Shown here one piece after another: positions 8,906 to 17,772 of a DNA stretch of 39,338 nucleotides. This stretch comes from Desulfuromusa sp. Lineage in GTDB: Bacteria; Desulfobacterota; Desulfuromonadia; Desulfuromonadales; Geopsychrobacteraceae. The stretch spans positions 1 to 39,338 of the forward strand of contig JAOZOH010000011.1 of the NCBI GenBank assembly GCA_029933365.1, in the 5' to 3' direction. Both the position numbers and the translations under genes were made by a program. Each line of letters starts with the position of its first letter. The stretch's first letter is position 1. The notes beneath the pieces were generated by a model. The model saw only the letters and a list, made by a program, of their open reading frames with translations. It was not told the DNA's origin and ran no database searches.

Positions 8906-9747
8906 TCAGCGATGTTCTCCCGGGCAAAGGTGGGCAGCATAAAGGCGCCAAGATGAAGATCCTCATTGTAGTAGCGGGTACGGAAGTCTCGCTTGGCGGC
9001 ACGATCATGATCGAAATCGGTGATCGGATGATATTTTTTACTGGCAAAAGCAAAACTCCAGAAGCCACTCGGGTAGGTTGGGATGAACGCTTGGTACATC
9101 TCTACAATTGGAAATACAGCACGTAAATTTTGATACATGTTTTTCTGAATCTCAGCGTGGTAAAAGGGGGATTCGCTCTGTGCGATCATGATCCCATCAT
9201 TTTTTAGCGCTGAAAAAACCAGGCGATAGAAATTTTCCTCAAACAGGCCAACTGCCGGGCCGATCGGGTCAGTTGAATCAACCAGAATAATATCAAATTC
9301 ATTCTGATGATCACGAATATAGGCCAGCCCATCATCCACATGTAATTTAACCCGTGGATTACTCCCATCAATTTCAGCAGCTATTGAGGGAAGGAACTCA
9401 ATAGATTTTTCAATCACTAATCCATCAATCTCACAGAGCACTGCAAGTTCAACTTCCGAGTGTTTCATGATTTCCCGAATACTGCCGCCATCGCCTCCTC
9501 CGATCACCAGAACTTTTTTTGGCTTGGGGTGGGTGAACAATGCCGGGTGAACGATCATATCGTGGTAAATGAACTCATCACGTTCTGTCACCATCACTAA
9601 CCCATCAAGGAGCATCATGCGACCAAATTCAAGGGTTTCAACAATATCCAACTGCTGAAATTTACTCTTCCCGGAGAACAGGGTTTGGGTGGTTTTCATG
9701 GTGATGCCAACATTGTCGCTATGTTTTTCGGTGTACCAGAGATCCAT
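8902..9747 (-). CDS. speE: Polyamine aminopropyltransferase (spermidine synthase)
   Basis: Transfers the aminopropyl group of decarboxylated S-adenosylmethionine to an amine acceptor, usually putrescine. The 281 residues carry the Rossmann motif VLVIGGGDGGSIREI near residue 80, the acidic ribose-binding Asp after LCEIDGLVIEKS, and the catalytic DSTDPIGPA near 156. It overlaps speA by 4 bases. No agmatinase or S-adenosylmethionine decarboxylase is in the window, so agmatine rather than putrescine is a conceivable acceptor. That is inference from gene order only. The ATG at 9747 gives the normal N-terminal WYTEKHSDNVG. Confidence 0.94.
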   Translation of the reverse strand: MDLWYTEKHSDNVGITMKTTQTLFSGKSKFQQLDIVETLEFGRMMLLDGLVMVTERDEFIYHDMIVHPALFTHPKPKKVLVIGGGDGGSIREIMKHSEVELAVLCEIDGLVIEKSIEFLPSIAAEIDGSNPRVKLHVDDGLAYIRDHQNEFDIILVDSTDPIGPAVGLFEENFYRLVFSALKNDGIMIAQSESPFYHAEIQKNMYQNLRAVFPIVEMYQAFIPTYPSGFWSFAFASKKYHPITDFDHDRAAKRDFRTRYYNEDLHLGAFMLPTFARENIAE

Positions 9748-9779
9748 TATTTTATCCTCGCAAAATATTCAAGCTTAAA

Positions 9780-9942
9780 CCTTAATCAGTGAGTGCCCAG
9801 ACGGTTAATAGCACAAGTCATTGAATTGCCTAAGTGTCTCAAAAATCGTCGCTGAACCTACGGGTGCAGCTCAGATTTTTCGAATCACTTATTCAATCCA
9901 AGCACTTGCACTCTTATTCCACCCGGAACTCACTGATTCAGG
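9780..9942. repeat. Long imperfect palindrome (hairpin element) upstream of speE
   Basis: A 163-bp stretch that folds back on itself over its whole length. The left arm beginning CCTTAATCAGTGAGT matches the right arm read inward (CCTGAATCAGTGAGT) at about 40 of the first 57 positions. The match continues to a central hairpin at 9851-9870 (GCTGAACC, loop TACG, GGTGCAGC). No gene is present. It looks like a MITE or similar non-autonomous element and may form a long RNA hairpin. Confidence 0.7.
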
Positions 9943-9975
9943 TTGTATTCTACTGTATTTTTGTTTTCTGCTGAT

Positions 9976-9995
9976 AAATTTTTTGCTTAGCCATC
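9976..9995 (+). repeat. Solitary right end of the GATGGC repeat
   Basis: AAATTTTTTGCTTAGCCATC matches the right terminus of copy A (6926-6945) except for one extra T. The remainder of the element is missing. It is probably a remnant left by deletion or an independent insertion of a truncated copy. Confidence 0.6.
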
Positions 9996-10058
9996 ACATT
10001 TTTTTGTGCGACTATTATGGACTCGATCGTTGATAACAGAAACACAAAGGGGTAGAAA

Positions 10059-10871
10059 ATGACAAATGCTCAGAAAATAGGCTTTATTGGTGGCGGCAAC
10101 ATGGCGGAAGCGATGATTAAAGGTTTGCTGTCTGGCTCATTCCCTACTGACAAGATTATGGCATCGGAGCCAAGCGAGCTGCGTCGCGAACATCTGCTTG
10201 AGGCGTTCGGCATTCAGTTGGCGGAGAATAACCTGGCACTGATGGAAAACTGTGACATCGTTGTTTTATCGATTAAGCCACAGATTGCTGTTGAGGTTCT
10301 GGAAGAGGTCGCAGGTGTGTACAGCAATGAGAAGTTGATTATTTCAATTTTAGCCGGGGTGACAACTGGAGCAATTGAAAAGTTTTTTCAGGGTGCCCCA
10401 CGGGTCGTACGGGTTATGCCAAATACACCAGCGTTGGTTGGAGAAGCTGCGAGTGCCATATGTCGGGGGCACTATGCCAGCCAAGAGGACCTTGCTGTGG
10501 TGAAACAATTATTTGAGTTGGTTGGTAAAGTGCAAATGATCGACGAACGACAGATGGATGCCGCCACCGGATTGTCTGGCTCTGGCCCGGCTTATATCTA
10601 TACGGTTATAGAAGCACTTGCGGATGGCGGTGTGCGTGAAGGTTTACGGCGCGATATTGCCCATGCGCTGGCGGTGCAAACGGTTGTTGGTGCGGCCCTG
10701 ATGGTACGAGAGACGGGTGAGCACCCGGCAATTTTGCGTGATCAGGTTTGTTCTCCGGGTGGAACCGCGATTACTGGAGTGAGTACGCTGGAAAAGAATG
10801 GGTTGCGCACAACTTTAATGGAAGCTGTTTCTGCTTCTGCTGCACGATCTCGTGAACTGGGTGGCAGCTGA
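10059..10871 (+). CDS. proC: Pyrroline-5-carboxylate reductase
   Basis: Last step of proline synthesis: NAD(P)H-dependent reduction of 1-pyrroline-5-carboxylate. The 270 residues start with the dinucleotide-binding motif IGFIGGGNMAEAMIKGL. Also present are VLSIKPQ near residue 70, VRVMPNTPALVGEA near 119 and the C-terminal P5CR signature region beginning GLSGSGPAYIY near 172 and DQVCSPGGTAITG near 228. AGGGGTAGAAA before the ATG serves as ribosome-binding site. The downstream LysE-type exporter follows by 59 bases and may share its transcript. Confidence 0.96.
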   Translation: MTNAQKIGFIGGGNMAEAMIKGLLSGSFPTDKIMASEPSELRREHLLEAFGIQLAENNLALMENCDIVVLSIKPQIAVEVLEEVAGVYSNEKLIISILAGVTTGAIEKFFQGAPRVVRVMPNTPALVGEAASAICRGHYASQEDLAVVKQLFELVGKVQMIDERQMDAATGLSGSGPAYIYTVIEALADGGVREGLRRDIAHALAVQTVVGAALMVRETGEHPAILRDQVCSPGGTAITGVSTLEKNGLRTTLMEAVSASAARSRELGGS

Positions 10872-10930
10872 TGGAGTAACCAGTCCATAATTTTTTGCGC
10901 AAGTATTATTTAGTTGAAAGATAAAACCGC

Positions 10931-11569
10931 ATGATTGATCAGTTCTGGACATTTTTTATTGCGATTACCTTGTTGACCCTGTTCCCCGGTGTTGATTCTC
11001 TGCTGGTGGTCAGAAATACCTCTCGCGGAGGGTGGCAGGATGGAGTTACTACCAGTACGGGAATTTGCTGCGGGTTATTTGTTCATGCGCTAGTTTCAGC
11101 GCTGGGGATTTCAGCGCTCCTTATCCAATCAGCACTGGCTTTTAATATTCTTAAACTTCTTGGTGGTGGGTACCTTCTCTGGCTTGGTGGTTGTAGTTTG
11201 TGGCAGGCGGTTAGTGGAAAAAAGACAGCAAAATTAGATATTCAAACTTCTGTTACCCGTCAATTTCAGTTGCTGCGCTCCTTGCGTGAGGGGTTTGTTT
11301 GTAATGTGTTTAACCCAAAGACTCTGCTGTTTTACATGGCCTTCCTCCCTCAATTCATCGATCCAAGCCGCTCGCCAGTTTTGCAATCGTTATTTATGGC
11401 GGTAGTCCATTTTTGCATTGCAATGGTCTATCAAGTCTCACTTTCGCTATTGGTGTGCCGACTGCATGGCTGGTTCAGAGGAAGCTTTTTAGGGCGACTT
11501 GCCGAGGGATTGGGAGGGCTTGTTCTGGTCAGCTTCGGCCTGCGGATTTTTTTGGAAAAACGTATCTAA
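10931..11569 (+). CDS. LysE/RhtB-family amino-acid exporter
   Basis: Inner-membrane translocator of 212 residues with about six hydrophobic helices. The family signature is near the start: FPGVDSLLVVRNTSRGGWQDGVTTSTGICCGLFVH (shortened key residues: PG, R, G, G). A second conserved element is FNPKTLLFYMAFLPQF near residue 130. Substrates in this family are amino acids, homoserine lactones or related metabolites; this one cannot be assigned. Its position after proC hints at amino-acid homeostasis but is weak evidence. Confidence 0.88.
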   Translation: MIDQFWTFFIAITLLTLFPGVDSLLVVRNTSRGGWQDGVTTSTGICCGLFVHALVSALGISALLIQSALAFNILKLLGGGYLLWLGGCSLWQAVSGKKTAKLDIQTSVTRQFQLLRSLREGFVCNVFNPKTLLFYMAFLPQFIDPSRSPVLQSLFMAVVHFCIAMVYQVSLSLLVCRLHGWFRGSFLGRLAEGLGGLVLVSFGLRIFLEKRI

Positions 11570-11602
11570 ACCATCTCCTGTTTTCCGCTGGTAAAGATTC
11601 AG

Positions 11603-12754
11603 TCAAAGCAGCTTTCCCCGGTTGGTAAAATAGCGATTGTAAGGATTGAAACTGCGCCGGTTCTGGCGAATTTCAATGATGAAAATGTTTAAAATGCTGA
11701 AAATTGGTACGCCGATAATCATCCCCACAATCCCATAAAGTTTCCCCCCCATGACAATAGCTAGAATGACTCCAAGGGGGTGAAGGTTTGATACCTTTGA
11801 AATGAGGATTGGAATAAGGATAAAATTATCAAGAATGACCTGTGCGATCAGGACATAAACGCAAAGAATCCACCAGAATTGTCCCCCCATTCCCAAGTCA
11901 ACCAGTGCAATCACCAACCCGGGGAGCATGCCGATGAGTGGTCCGATATAGGGAACCAGGTTTGTCGCTCCAGCGATGATTGCCAGAATGGGCGCATAAT
12001 GAATATCAGTGAGTGACAGCCCCATCCAGATAACAATTCCAATGATCAACGCTTCTAATATACGCCCCCGAATAAAATGAGACAGTTGCCAACTGACGTG
12101 GGCATAAATATCCAGAACCATCTCAAAGTAGCGGTTCGGGGTCAGGGAGATGAGGCTGCGCATGATTCGGCGGCTGTCGCGCAGGAAAAAGAAGGAAAAT
12201 AGAGGAACCAATAATAGGAGGCTGCCGATTCGCATGGCAGAACGTGGCGTCTCTTTTAAAATTAAGCCGAAGAAAGATTGTGATGCTGAGCTCAGACGTT
12301 CAGCAAGATCATAGTTTGTTATAAAAGGAAAATGCTCTTGAGCTGCAAGTAATAACCCACTTAAATATTCAATGGCATGGCCAATATAACGGGGGAAATC
12401 GGCCTTAAGAGCTTGCATCATCCCTTCCCAGTTGGGTGGGCCAATGACCATCATAAGTAGAAAAACCAGTAAAAAAAGGAGGAAATAGACAATAAAAATA
12501 CTGAGGGTGCGATTGATCTTCTCTCCCTCAAAAAAATAGACAACCGGATCAAGCAGGTACGAGACAATCAATGAAATCAAGATGGGTAGAAACAGCCCCG
12601 CTGTTGCTGTTTTTAACAACGCAGTGACTGTGGAGGCGGAGGAGTAGATAGCGATCCCTGATGCGATTGCCATTGTCAGTACCAGATAGAGAACTGCAAC
12701 CTGCGCACGGCTCATGCCGGTCTGGCTATTCATCGGCTTGCTGCTTACGGTCAT
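11603..12754 (-). CDS. AI-2E family transporter (PerM-like permease)
   Basis: Polytopic inner-membrane protein of up to 383 residues with about eight helices, of the PerM/YdiK/TqsA (AI-2E transporter) family. The typical features are the LVPLFSFFFLRDSRRIMRSL segment near residue 185 and the late ATNLVPYIGPLIGMLPG and HPLGVILAIVMGGKLYGIVGMIIGVP motifs. Members export autoinducer-2, other small molecules or ions, so the substrate is open. The first Met used here overlaps the upstream gene by 29 bases. Met8 (12733) is an equally plausible start with an 8-base overlap; neither has a clear Shine-Dalgarno. Confidence 0.88.
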   Translation of the reverse strand: MTVSSKPMNSQTGMSRAQVAVLYLVLTMAIASGIAIYSSASTVTALLKTATAGLFLPILISLIVSYLLDPVVYFFEGEKINRTLSIFIVYFLLFLLVFLLMMVIGPPNWEGMMQALKADFPRYIGHAIEYLSGLLLAAQEHFPFITNYDLAERLSSASQSFFGLILKETPRSAMRIGSLLLLVPLFSFFFLRDSRRIMRSLISLTPNRYFEMVLDIYAHVSWQLSHFIRGRILEALIIGIVIWMGLSLTDIHYAPILAIIAGATNLVPYIGPLIGMLPGLVIALVDLGMGGQFWWILCVYVLIAQVILDNFILIPILISKVSNLHPLGVILAIVMGGKLYGIVGMIIGVPIFSILNIFIIEIRQNRRSFNPYNRYFTNRGKLL

Positions 12755-13256
12755 CAGCCAGTTGTTTTTTTAACGTTTCAAGCTGAAGACTGCATTGCAA
12801 TAATCGGTCACTGATGACCCGGTTTAAACCCAACATAATCTTTGCGGCAGGTGCTGGGTGTCGACGGACCGCTTCCAGCATGTCGGTACGGAATAATCCA
12901 ACCAAAACGGTGGTTTCTGTGGCGCGAGCAGAGGCACAACGTGGTCGTGAGGCGGTCAGGGATATTTCACCAAAGAAATCACCAGGCTCAAGAATAGCCT
13001 GTTCTGTCTCTCTTCCCTGCTCGTCACGGTTGAAAATTTGTACTTGTCCCGAGCGGATAGTATACATCCCCGAGCCAATCTCTCCATCACTGAATATTGT
13101 TTCGTCAACCTCATAATTTCGCACATGGACAATATTTTCCAGAAAGGCCAGCTCCCGCTTGTCCAGTTTCTTAAACATTGGCATGGTGCTGAGGAAATAG
13201 GCCAACGTGTCCTCGTAACCACTACTGCGAAAAATATTGCTCCAAAATGGATTCAC
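12726..13256 (-). CDS. Cyclic-nucleotide-binding domain protein
   Basis: Single cNMP-binding (Crp-like) beta-roll domain followed by a helical tail with heptad character (RVISDRLLQCSLQLETLKKQ); no DNA-binding helix-turn-helix is present. The phosphate-binding cassette region is PGDFFGEISLTASRPRCASARA near residues 87-108, which fits cyclic-nucleotide binding. I chose the GTG at 13256 (176 aa), which has AGGA six bases upstream. An in-frame TTG at 13301 would add 15 poorly characteristic residues. It overlaps the AI-2E permease gene downstream, suggesting it senses a signal or gates that transporter. Confidence 0.82.
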   Translation of the reverse strand: MNPFWSNIFRSSGYEDTLAYFLSTMPMFKKLDKRELAFLENIVHVRNYEVDETIFSDGEIGSGMYTIRSGQVQIFNRDEQGRETEQAILEPGDFFGEISLTASRPRCASARATETTVLVGLFRTDMLEAVRRHPAPAAKIMLGLNRVISDRLLQCSLQLETLKKQLADDRKQQADE

Positions 13257-13339
13257 GATTATTCCTGTTTTGCATAGGGGCAGGTTGGTGTGTCTACCCA
13301 AGTTTCTTCATTTTATCAAATGGTTTCACCAGAGAAGAA

Positions 13340-13463
13340 ATGGCTAAGCAAAAAATTCGATCTACAAGGCGTAGCGATTTTTAAAGGGTGAAGAAATACA
13401 TCAGTATGTCGAGATCTTGAAAAATCGCTGCAACACCGTAGATCGGACTTTTTGCGACGCCAT
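13340..13463 (-). repeat. GATGGC palindromic repeat, copy B
   Basis: Same family as 6818-6945, in reverse orientation. Its right end (minus-strand 5' end) reads AATGGCGTCGCAAAAAGTCC and its other end GCTTAGCCAT. The internal sequence is more diverged than between copies A and C. The 303-bp gap between the cNMP protein and uvrC contains this element and otherwise nothing recognisable. Confidence 0.8.
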
Positions 13464-13559
13464 TGGCTATTATACCAATAAGTCCGGTGAGTACCAGACA
13501 AAAAGCTAAGGATGTAAACAGCTCTTTATCTTGACGCCATTCTTGACTATCCTGAGAGC

Positions 13560-15398
13560 ATGATTTCTATCGATTTGAAAAAATATCCGCAGGCTCCTGG
13601 AGCCTACTTGATGTTTGGCGAAAACGATGTAGTTCTCTACGTCGGCAAAGCCAAACAACTGCGCAGTCGACTGCGCAGTTACTTTTCTGTCGGTGGGGAC
13701 GGACGCATGCAAATTCCGCTATTGATGGAAAAGGTTATGCGGATTGAAGTAATTATTACCGACACCGAAAAAGAAGCACTACTGCTGGAAAATACTCTGA
13801 TCAAGAAATATCGTCCTCACTACAATATTGAGCTGCGAGATGACAAAACCTATGTTTCGGTACGGATTGATCTGAATGATCCATTTCCCATGATGCAGGT
13901 AGTACGGCAAGTAAAAAATGATGGTGCCCACTATTATGGACCCTATTCTTCCGCCGCCGCGATTCGTGAAACGCTCAAGGAAATTTATCGGATTTTTCCC
14001 CTGCGTCATTCTTCTCTCGAGCGCTGCCGTAAACGTGGTCGCCCCTGTTTGTTTCATCAGATCGGACAGTGCAGCGCTCCCTGCCATGGGAAAATCACTC
14101 AGTCCGATTATCGTAAACTGGTGGATGGAGTGATTCAGCTGCTTGAAGGGCGAGAATCAGAAGTTATCGTCCGCTTACAACAACGAATGGAGCAAGCCGC
14201 AGAGGATATGCGTTTTGAAGATGCAGCGCGCTTACGTGATCAGATCTGTTCCATCGAAAAGAGCATCGAAAAGCAAAAAGTGACCGATTATGGTGGCGGA
14301 AATCAAGATGTGATCGGTTTGCATCAGGATGGCGGTGAGGTGGAAGTGACCTTACTGTTTATCCGCCAGGGGAGATTGATCGGTCGCCGTAGTTATCCTG
14401 TAGAATGGAAGCTTGATCTGCCCGAATTACTCAGCGGTTTCTTGCAAGAATACTACTCCAGCAAGGTGATTCTCCCTGATCAGATATTGCTTCCATTCGC
14501 TTTAGAGGGTGCTGATTTGCTTGGCGAGTGGTTGAGTGAAAACCGTGGCAAAAAGGTTCGTTTGTTTGCTCCACAGCGGGGAGAAAAAAAGCGTCTCTGC
14601 CAAATGGCACAACGCAATGCGTGTGAATCTTATCGCCAACGGGGACAGCGGCAGCAGGCACGCGAGCAGTTGTTGCAAGGATTACAGGTGAAATTTCAAT
14701 TGCCGTACTTTCCGCAGAGGATTGAATGTTACGATATCTCAAATGTTCAGGGAAACCAATCTGTTGGGAGTATGGTGGTTTTAATAAATGGTGAGCCTGC
14801 CAATGCTGAATATCGTCGCTTTAAAATTAAAACGGTGGAAGGTGCTGATGACTATGCATCGCTGCGGGAAGTGCTGAGCAGGCGCTTGGCGCGTGGAGTT
14901 GAGGAGAAAAACCTTCCCCATATGATTTTGATCGATGGGGGCAAGGGGCAACTTGGAGTTCTTTCGGCAGTGCTAAGGGAATTCCATCTGGCAGCTAAAA
15001 TTGGTGCGGTGGGGATTGCCAAAAGCCGGGTGATGGCAAATGTGCGTGGTAAGGTTGTCGAGCGTAGTGAAGAACGATTCTTTCTTCCTGGACGGAAGAA
15101 TCCGGTCAGTTTCCGGCATGGCTCGGCAAGCCTGTTTCTGCTGGAGAGATTACGTGACGAGGCGCACCGTTTTGCCATTACCTATCATCGAAAATTACGC
15201 AGTCAGGCGAGTTTACGTTCCTCTCTGGAAGATATCCCTGGGGTCGGTCCCGCCCGGCGTAAAGCATTATTGAAATATTTTGGTAGTTTAAAAAGAATCC
15301 GTGCTGCTTCCCTTGAAGAATTGGAGCAGATGCCAAGGATGTCTGCGGGTTTGGCTGAGACGATCTTTCGAGCAGTACAGAATAAGCAGGACACCTGA
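13560..15398 (+). CDS. uvrC: UvrABC system protein C (excinuclease)
   Basis: Dual-incision endonuclease of nucleotide-excision repair. Of its 612 residues, the N-terminal GIY-YIG nuclease (about 12-90) has APGAYLMF and VLYVGKAK, the latter supplying the conserved Tyr and Lys. A zinc-type cysteine cluster (CRKRGRPCLFHQIGQCSAPC, about 157-176) is followed by a UVR UvrB-binding motif near 200-235. An RNase H-like endonuclease (IECYDISNVQG near 388, MILIDGGKGQL near 458) comes next. The tail has a tandem helix-hairpin-helix (IPGVGPARRKALLKYFGS). Length is standard. The ribosome-binding site before the ATG at 13560 is weak (CTGAGAG). Confidence 0.97.
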   Translation: MISIDLKKYPQAPGAYLMFGENDVVLYVGKAKQLRSRLRSYFSVGGDGRMQIPLLMEKVMRIEVIITDTEKEALLLENTLIKKYRPHYNIELRDDKTYVSVRIDLNDPFPMMQVVRQVKNDGAHYYGPYSSAAAIRETLKEIYRIFPLRHSSLERCRKRGRPCLFHQIGQCSAPCHGKITQSDYRKLVDGVIQLLEGRESEVIVRLQQRMEQAAEDMRFEDAARLRDQICSIEKSIEKQKVTDYGGGNQDVIGLHQDGGEVEVTLLFIRQGRLIGRRSYPVEWKLDLPELLSGFLQEYYSSKVILPDQILLPFALEGADLLGEWLSENRGKKVRLFAPQRGEKKRLCQMAQRNACESYRQRGQRQQAREQLLQGLQVKFQLPYFPQRIECYDISNVQGNQSVGSMVVLINGEPANAEYRRFKIKTVEGADDYASLREVLSRRLARGVEEKNLPHMILIDGGKGQLGVLSAVLREFHLAAKIGAVGIAKSRVMANVRGKVVERSEERFFLPGRKNPVSFRHGSASLFLLERLRDEAHRFAITYHRKLRSQASLRSSLEDIPGVGPARRKALLKYFGSLKRIRAASLEELEQMPRMSAGLAETIFRAVQNKQDT

Positions 15399-15409
15399 AA
15401 GCTTAATTC

Positions 15410-15655
15410 CTTAACGGAGAGCCGCTGAGATGGAGAGAAGGGCCAAAACCGTAAGAATGCCACCAGAGCGCCAAGAGCACCAAGAAAGGCTTAAAGGTCT
15501 CTTTTGGTTTGAAAACAAAAAACGATTTTTTGCTTTTGGCCTTCTTGGAGGACTTGGCGTCTTGGTGGCTATATTGTTGTTTTAAAGGTTTTCTGGTCAA
15601 CCGGTTCGTTCAACCTGTTTTCCTCTCCCTCTCTCCGCCTCTCCGTTTAAAAGAT
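15410..15655. repeat. Nested inverted repeat R1 (AACGGAGAG / CACCAAGA family)
   Basis: Nested palindrome A-B-B'-A'. The outer left arm TTAACGGAGAGCCGCTGAGA pairs with the outer right arm CTCTCCGCCTCTCCGTTTAA. The inner CCACCAGAGCGCCAAGAGCA pairs with CTTGGCGTCTTGGTGG. Related copies are at 23018-23222, 23848-24035 and 30320-30523, although module order differs among copies. It fills most of the 336-bp gap between uvrC and the chemoreceptor gene. No protein is encoded. Confidence 0.75.
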
Positions 15656-15677
15656 CCTCTTGATTGATCCTAAAAGA

Positions 15678-15708
15678 AGACCCGGTTACCATAACAGCAA
15701 CCGGGTCT
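15678..15708 (-). terminator. Terminator downstream of the chemoreceptor gene
   Basis: A 10-bp perfect stem (AGACCCGGTT at 15678-15687 with AACCGGGTCT at 15699-15708) and an 11-base loop. On the minus strand it is followed by TCTTTTAG, and it lies 27 bp past the stop codon of the methyl-accepting protein. Confidence 0.75.
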
Positions 15709-15734
15709 CTATGTTTCTATTTTATAATTAAAAC

Positions 15735-17546
15735 TTAGAACTTGCCAAATTCATCATCGTCCAGAGCGATGGCTTGTTGCGGACTGTTTGATGATACTCC
15801 ACCCCAATTATTATTTGGTTGCTGTTGTGGTGCTGGCCTGGAGGGTGCCGGTTGTGGCTGATAGCTCATTTGCTGTTGGCTTTGCCCTTTCAGTTGAAAG
15901 CGCTTGAGCATATTGAGAAGTTCAGCCGCCTGGCTCGATAACTCTTCAGCAGCGGCAGCACTTTCTTCAGCCGTGGCGGTGTTCTGCTGGATTGCCTGAT
16001 CAATCTGTCCTAGCCCTTCGTTGATTTGACCAATGCCAGCTGCTTGCTCGTTTGAGGCTGCTGCAATCTCTTCTGCCAGATCAGAAACCTTGGAGACCCC
16101 ACCGATAATATTTTCAAGAGATTCGGCAGTTTTGTCCGCGATTTGTGAGCCATTGTTTGTTTTTTCTATCGAACCTTCGATCAACTCAGCTGTTTCACTG
16201 GCTGCTTTGGCACTGCGTGCGGCCAGGTTACGCACTTCTTCAGCAACGACAGCAAACCCTTTGCCGTGTTGTCCGGCACGGGCGGCTTCAACTGCGGCAT
16301 TAAGCGCCAACAGGTTGGTCTGGAAGGCGATTTCGTCAATAACTTTAATGATTTTGTTAATACTTTGCCCTGCATCGCTGATCTCACCCATGGCAGAGAT
16401 CATTTGCCCCATTCTAGATTTACCTTCTTCCGTTGCTTGTTTAGCTTCACTTGATAGAACGTTCACCTGATTGGCATTGTCAGCATTGTGCTTGGTTTGA
16501 CTGGATAGTTCGCTGAGGGAAGCAGAAATTTCTTCCAGCGATGCGGCTGATTCGGTTGAGCTTTGCGATAGGGATTGTGAGAACTCGCTGACACTGGTGC
16601 TATTTGATGATATCTGTTGTCCGGCGTTTTGGATTGAGCCCATCACCTCATTCAGGTCATTTTCAAGTTTATTGAAAGCCCCGCGTATTTCATCCTGATT
16701 GTCTCGTGGTATCAGGTTCATATTCAGGTTGCCACCGGCCAGTTTTTGTAGTGCGTGAATCACTTCATGCTGCACATTATCGGCAAAATTATCCATGGCT
16801 TGAGCCATCTGACCGATTTCATCGGTTTGATTTAAATTAAGTCGAGTAGAAAAATGCCCTTTCTCAATTTCATCAACCATTTCAACTGCTTGCTTCATTG
16901 GCTTGGTAATAGAGCGTGCCAGGAAGTAAATCAGAACAGAAGACAAGAGTATCGCCAGCAGAAGAACAGTAAGAACGACATAAAATACAGTTTTAAGTTT
17001 GGCCTGCAGGGCATCAACATAAACACCGCTGCCGATGATCCAGTTCCAGCCAGAGTGTTTTTTTACATAGGATAATTTTGGCTGAGGTTTGTCTTTTCCT
17101 GGTTTTGGCCATTGGTAGGCAACAAAATCGCCTTGTTTGTTTTCAGTTGCTTTGACAAATTCTTTAAAGAGATGCAACCCATCGGGATCTTGTACTGCTG
17201 ATAGATCTTTACCGTCGAGTGCTGGTTTGATCGGGTGCATGATCATCTTGGGTTGAGTGTCGTTGATCCAGAAATAGGTGTTTCCTTCATAGCGGAGGGT
17301 TTTGATCGCAGAGATGGCATGCTTCTGAGCTTCACTCTCAGACATATCTTTTCCAACCAGATTACTGTAATGATCAATGACTCCATAGGCAGTATCCACG
17401 GCGGTAATGAGTTGTTTCTTGCTATCTGCATAAACGTGGTTGCGATAGTTGTTGTACATCCAGAGGAGGCAGAGGGCGAAAATCAGCATTATCAGGCTGG
17501 TAGCCAAATAAATCTTTTTACCAATACTGAGATTTTTAAGACGCAT
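15735..17546 (-). CDS. Methyl-accepting chemotaxis protein with periplasmic Cache domain
   Basis: Chemoreceptor of 603 residues. The first membrane helix is at about 13-31. A periplasmic single-Cache domain (about 35-185) has the typical [20 protein letters not shown] and GSGVYVD segments. A second helix (about 188-212), a HAMP linker and a long cytoplasmic signalling coiled coil follow. The hairpin tip is intact ([20 protein letters not shown]). After a Gln/Pro-rich linker the protein ends in acidic LDDDEFGKF, which may be a tether for adaptation enzymes. I chose the ATG at 17546, which has AAGGA upstream; an upstream TTG (17615) is unlikely. The ligand is unknown; sCache domains often bind small organic acids. 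Confidence 0.93.
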   Translation of the reverse strand: MRLKNLSIGKKIYLATSLIMLIFALCLLWMYNNYRNHVYADSKKQLITAVDTAYGVIDHYSNLVGKDMSESEAQKHAISAIKTLRYEGNTYFWINDTQPKMIMHPIKPALDGKDLSAVQDPDGLHLFKEFVKATENKQGDFVAYQWPKPGKDKPQPKLSYVKKHSGWNWIIGSGVYVDALQAKLKTVFYVVLTVLLLAILLSSVLIYFLARSITKPMKQAVEMVDEIEKGHFSTRLNLNQTDEIGQMAQAMDNFADNVQHEVIHALQKLAGGNLNMNLIPRDNQDEIRGAFNKLENDLNEVMGSIQNAGQQISSNSTSVSEFSQSLSQSSTESAASLEEISASLSELSSQTKHNADNANQVNVLSSEAKQATEEGKSRMGQMISAMGEISDAGQSINKIIKVIDEIAFQTNLLALNAAVEAARAGQHGKGFAVVAEEVRNLAARSAKAASETAELIEGSIEKTNNGSQIADKTAESLENIIGGVSKVSDLAEEIAAASNEQAAGIGQINEGLGQIDQAIQQNTATAEESAAAAEELSSQAAELLNMLKRFQLKGQSQQQMSYQPQPAPSRPAPQQQPNNNWGGVSSNSPQQAIALDDDEFGKF

Positions 17547-17633
17547 GGGGTGATCCTTATCGAATATAGTTTGTTTATATGAAAAACCGTTTTCTGCACT
17601 AAAATGTAATCTCAAGAACCTTTCCTGAGCACA

Positions 17634-17679
17634 TTGACAATATATAACAATATTTATATTAATATAATTTTATTGTCAA
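17634..17679. promoter_or_regulatory. 9-bp inverted repeat with promoter-like elements upstream of the chemoreceptor
   Basis: TTGACAATA (17634-17642) and TATTGTCAA (17671-17679) are perfect inverted repeats around a 28-bp AT-only-like spacer. On the minus strand TTGACA resembles a -35 element, with TAAATA or TATAAA 15-17 bases on. It may be the chemoreceptor promoter with an overlapping operator. The regulator is unknown. Confidence 0.4.
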
Positions 17680-17713
17680 CAAATAATTATATTTTAATAA
17701 TGTCAGAATTGAT

Positions 17714-17746
17714 AAAAAAAGAGCCCCCGAATTGTTCCAGAGGCTC
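17714..17746 (-). terminator. Terminator of the OB-fold lipoprotein gene
   Basis: On the minus strand AGAGCCTC pairs with GGGGCTCT (8 bp including one G-U) and is followed directly by seven T residues. It lies about 27 bp after the stop codon at 17773. Confidence 0.75.
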
Positions 17747-17772
17747 TCAATATTCGTTTTTAAAATAGTTTG

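Larger units (their letters stand above)
9748..10058. other. Intergenic region between speE and proC
   Basis: This 311-bp gap between divergent speE and proC holds no convincing gene. It contains the long palindrome at 9780-9942 and, at 9976-9995, a solitary right end of the GATGGC repeat family (AAATTTTTTGCTTAGCCATC). It must also contain the promoters of both genes, but I cannot place them with confidence. A possible 70-codon frame across the repeat is treated as chance. Confidence 0.6.

Noticed and set aside
9821..10033. Possible 70-codon frame between speE and proC
   Set aside because: It runs across the palindrome and the solitary repeat end, lacks a ribosome-binding site and resembles no family.
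15410..15655. CRISPR array
   Set aside because: The CACCAAGA-type units are palindromic arms, not regularly spaced direct repeats with unique spacers, and there are no cas genes.
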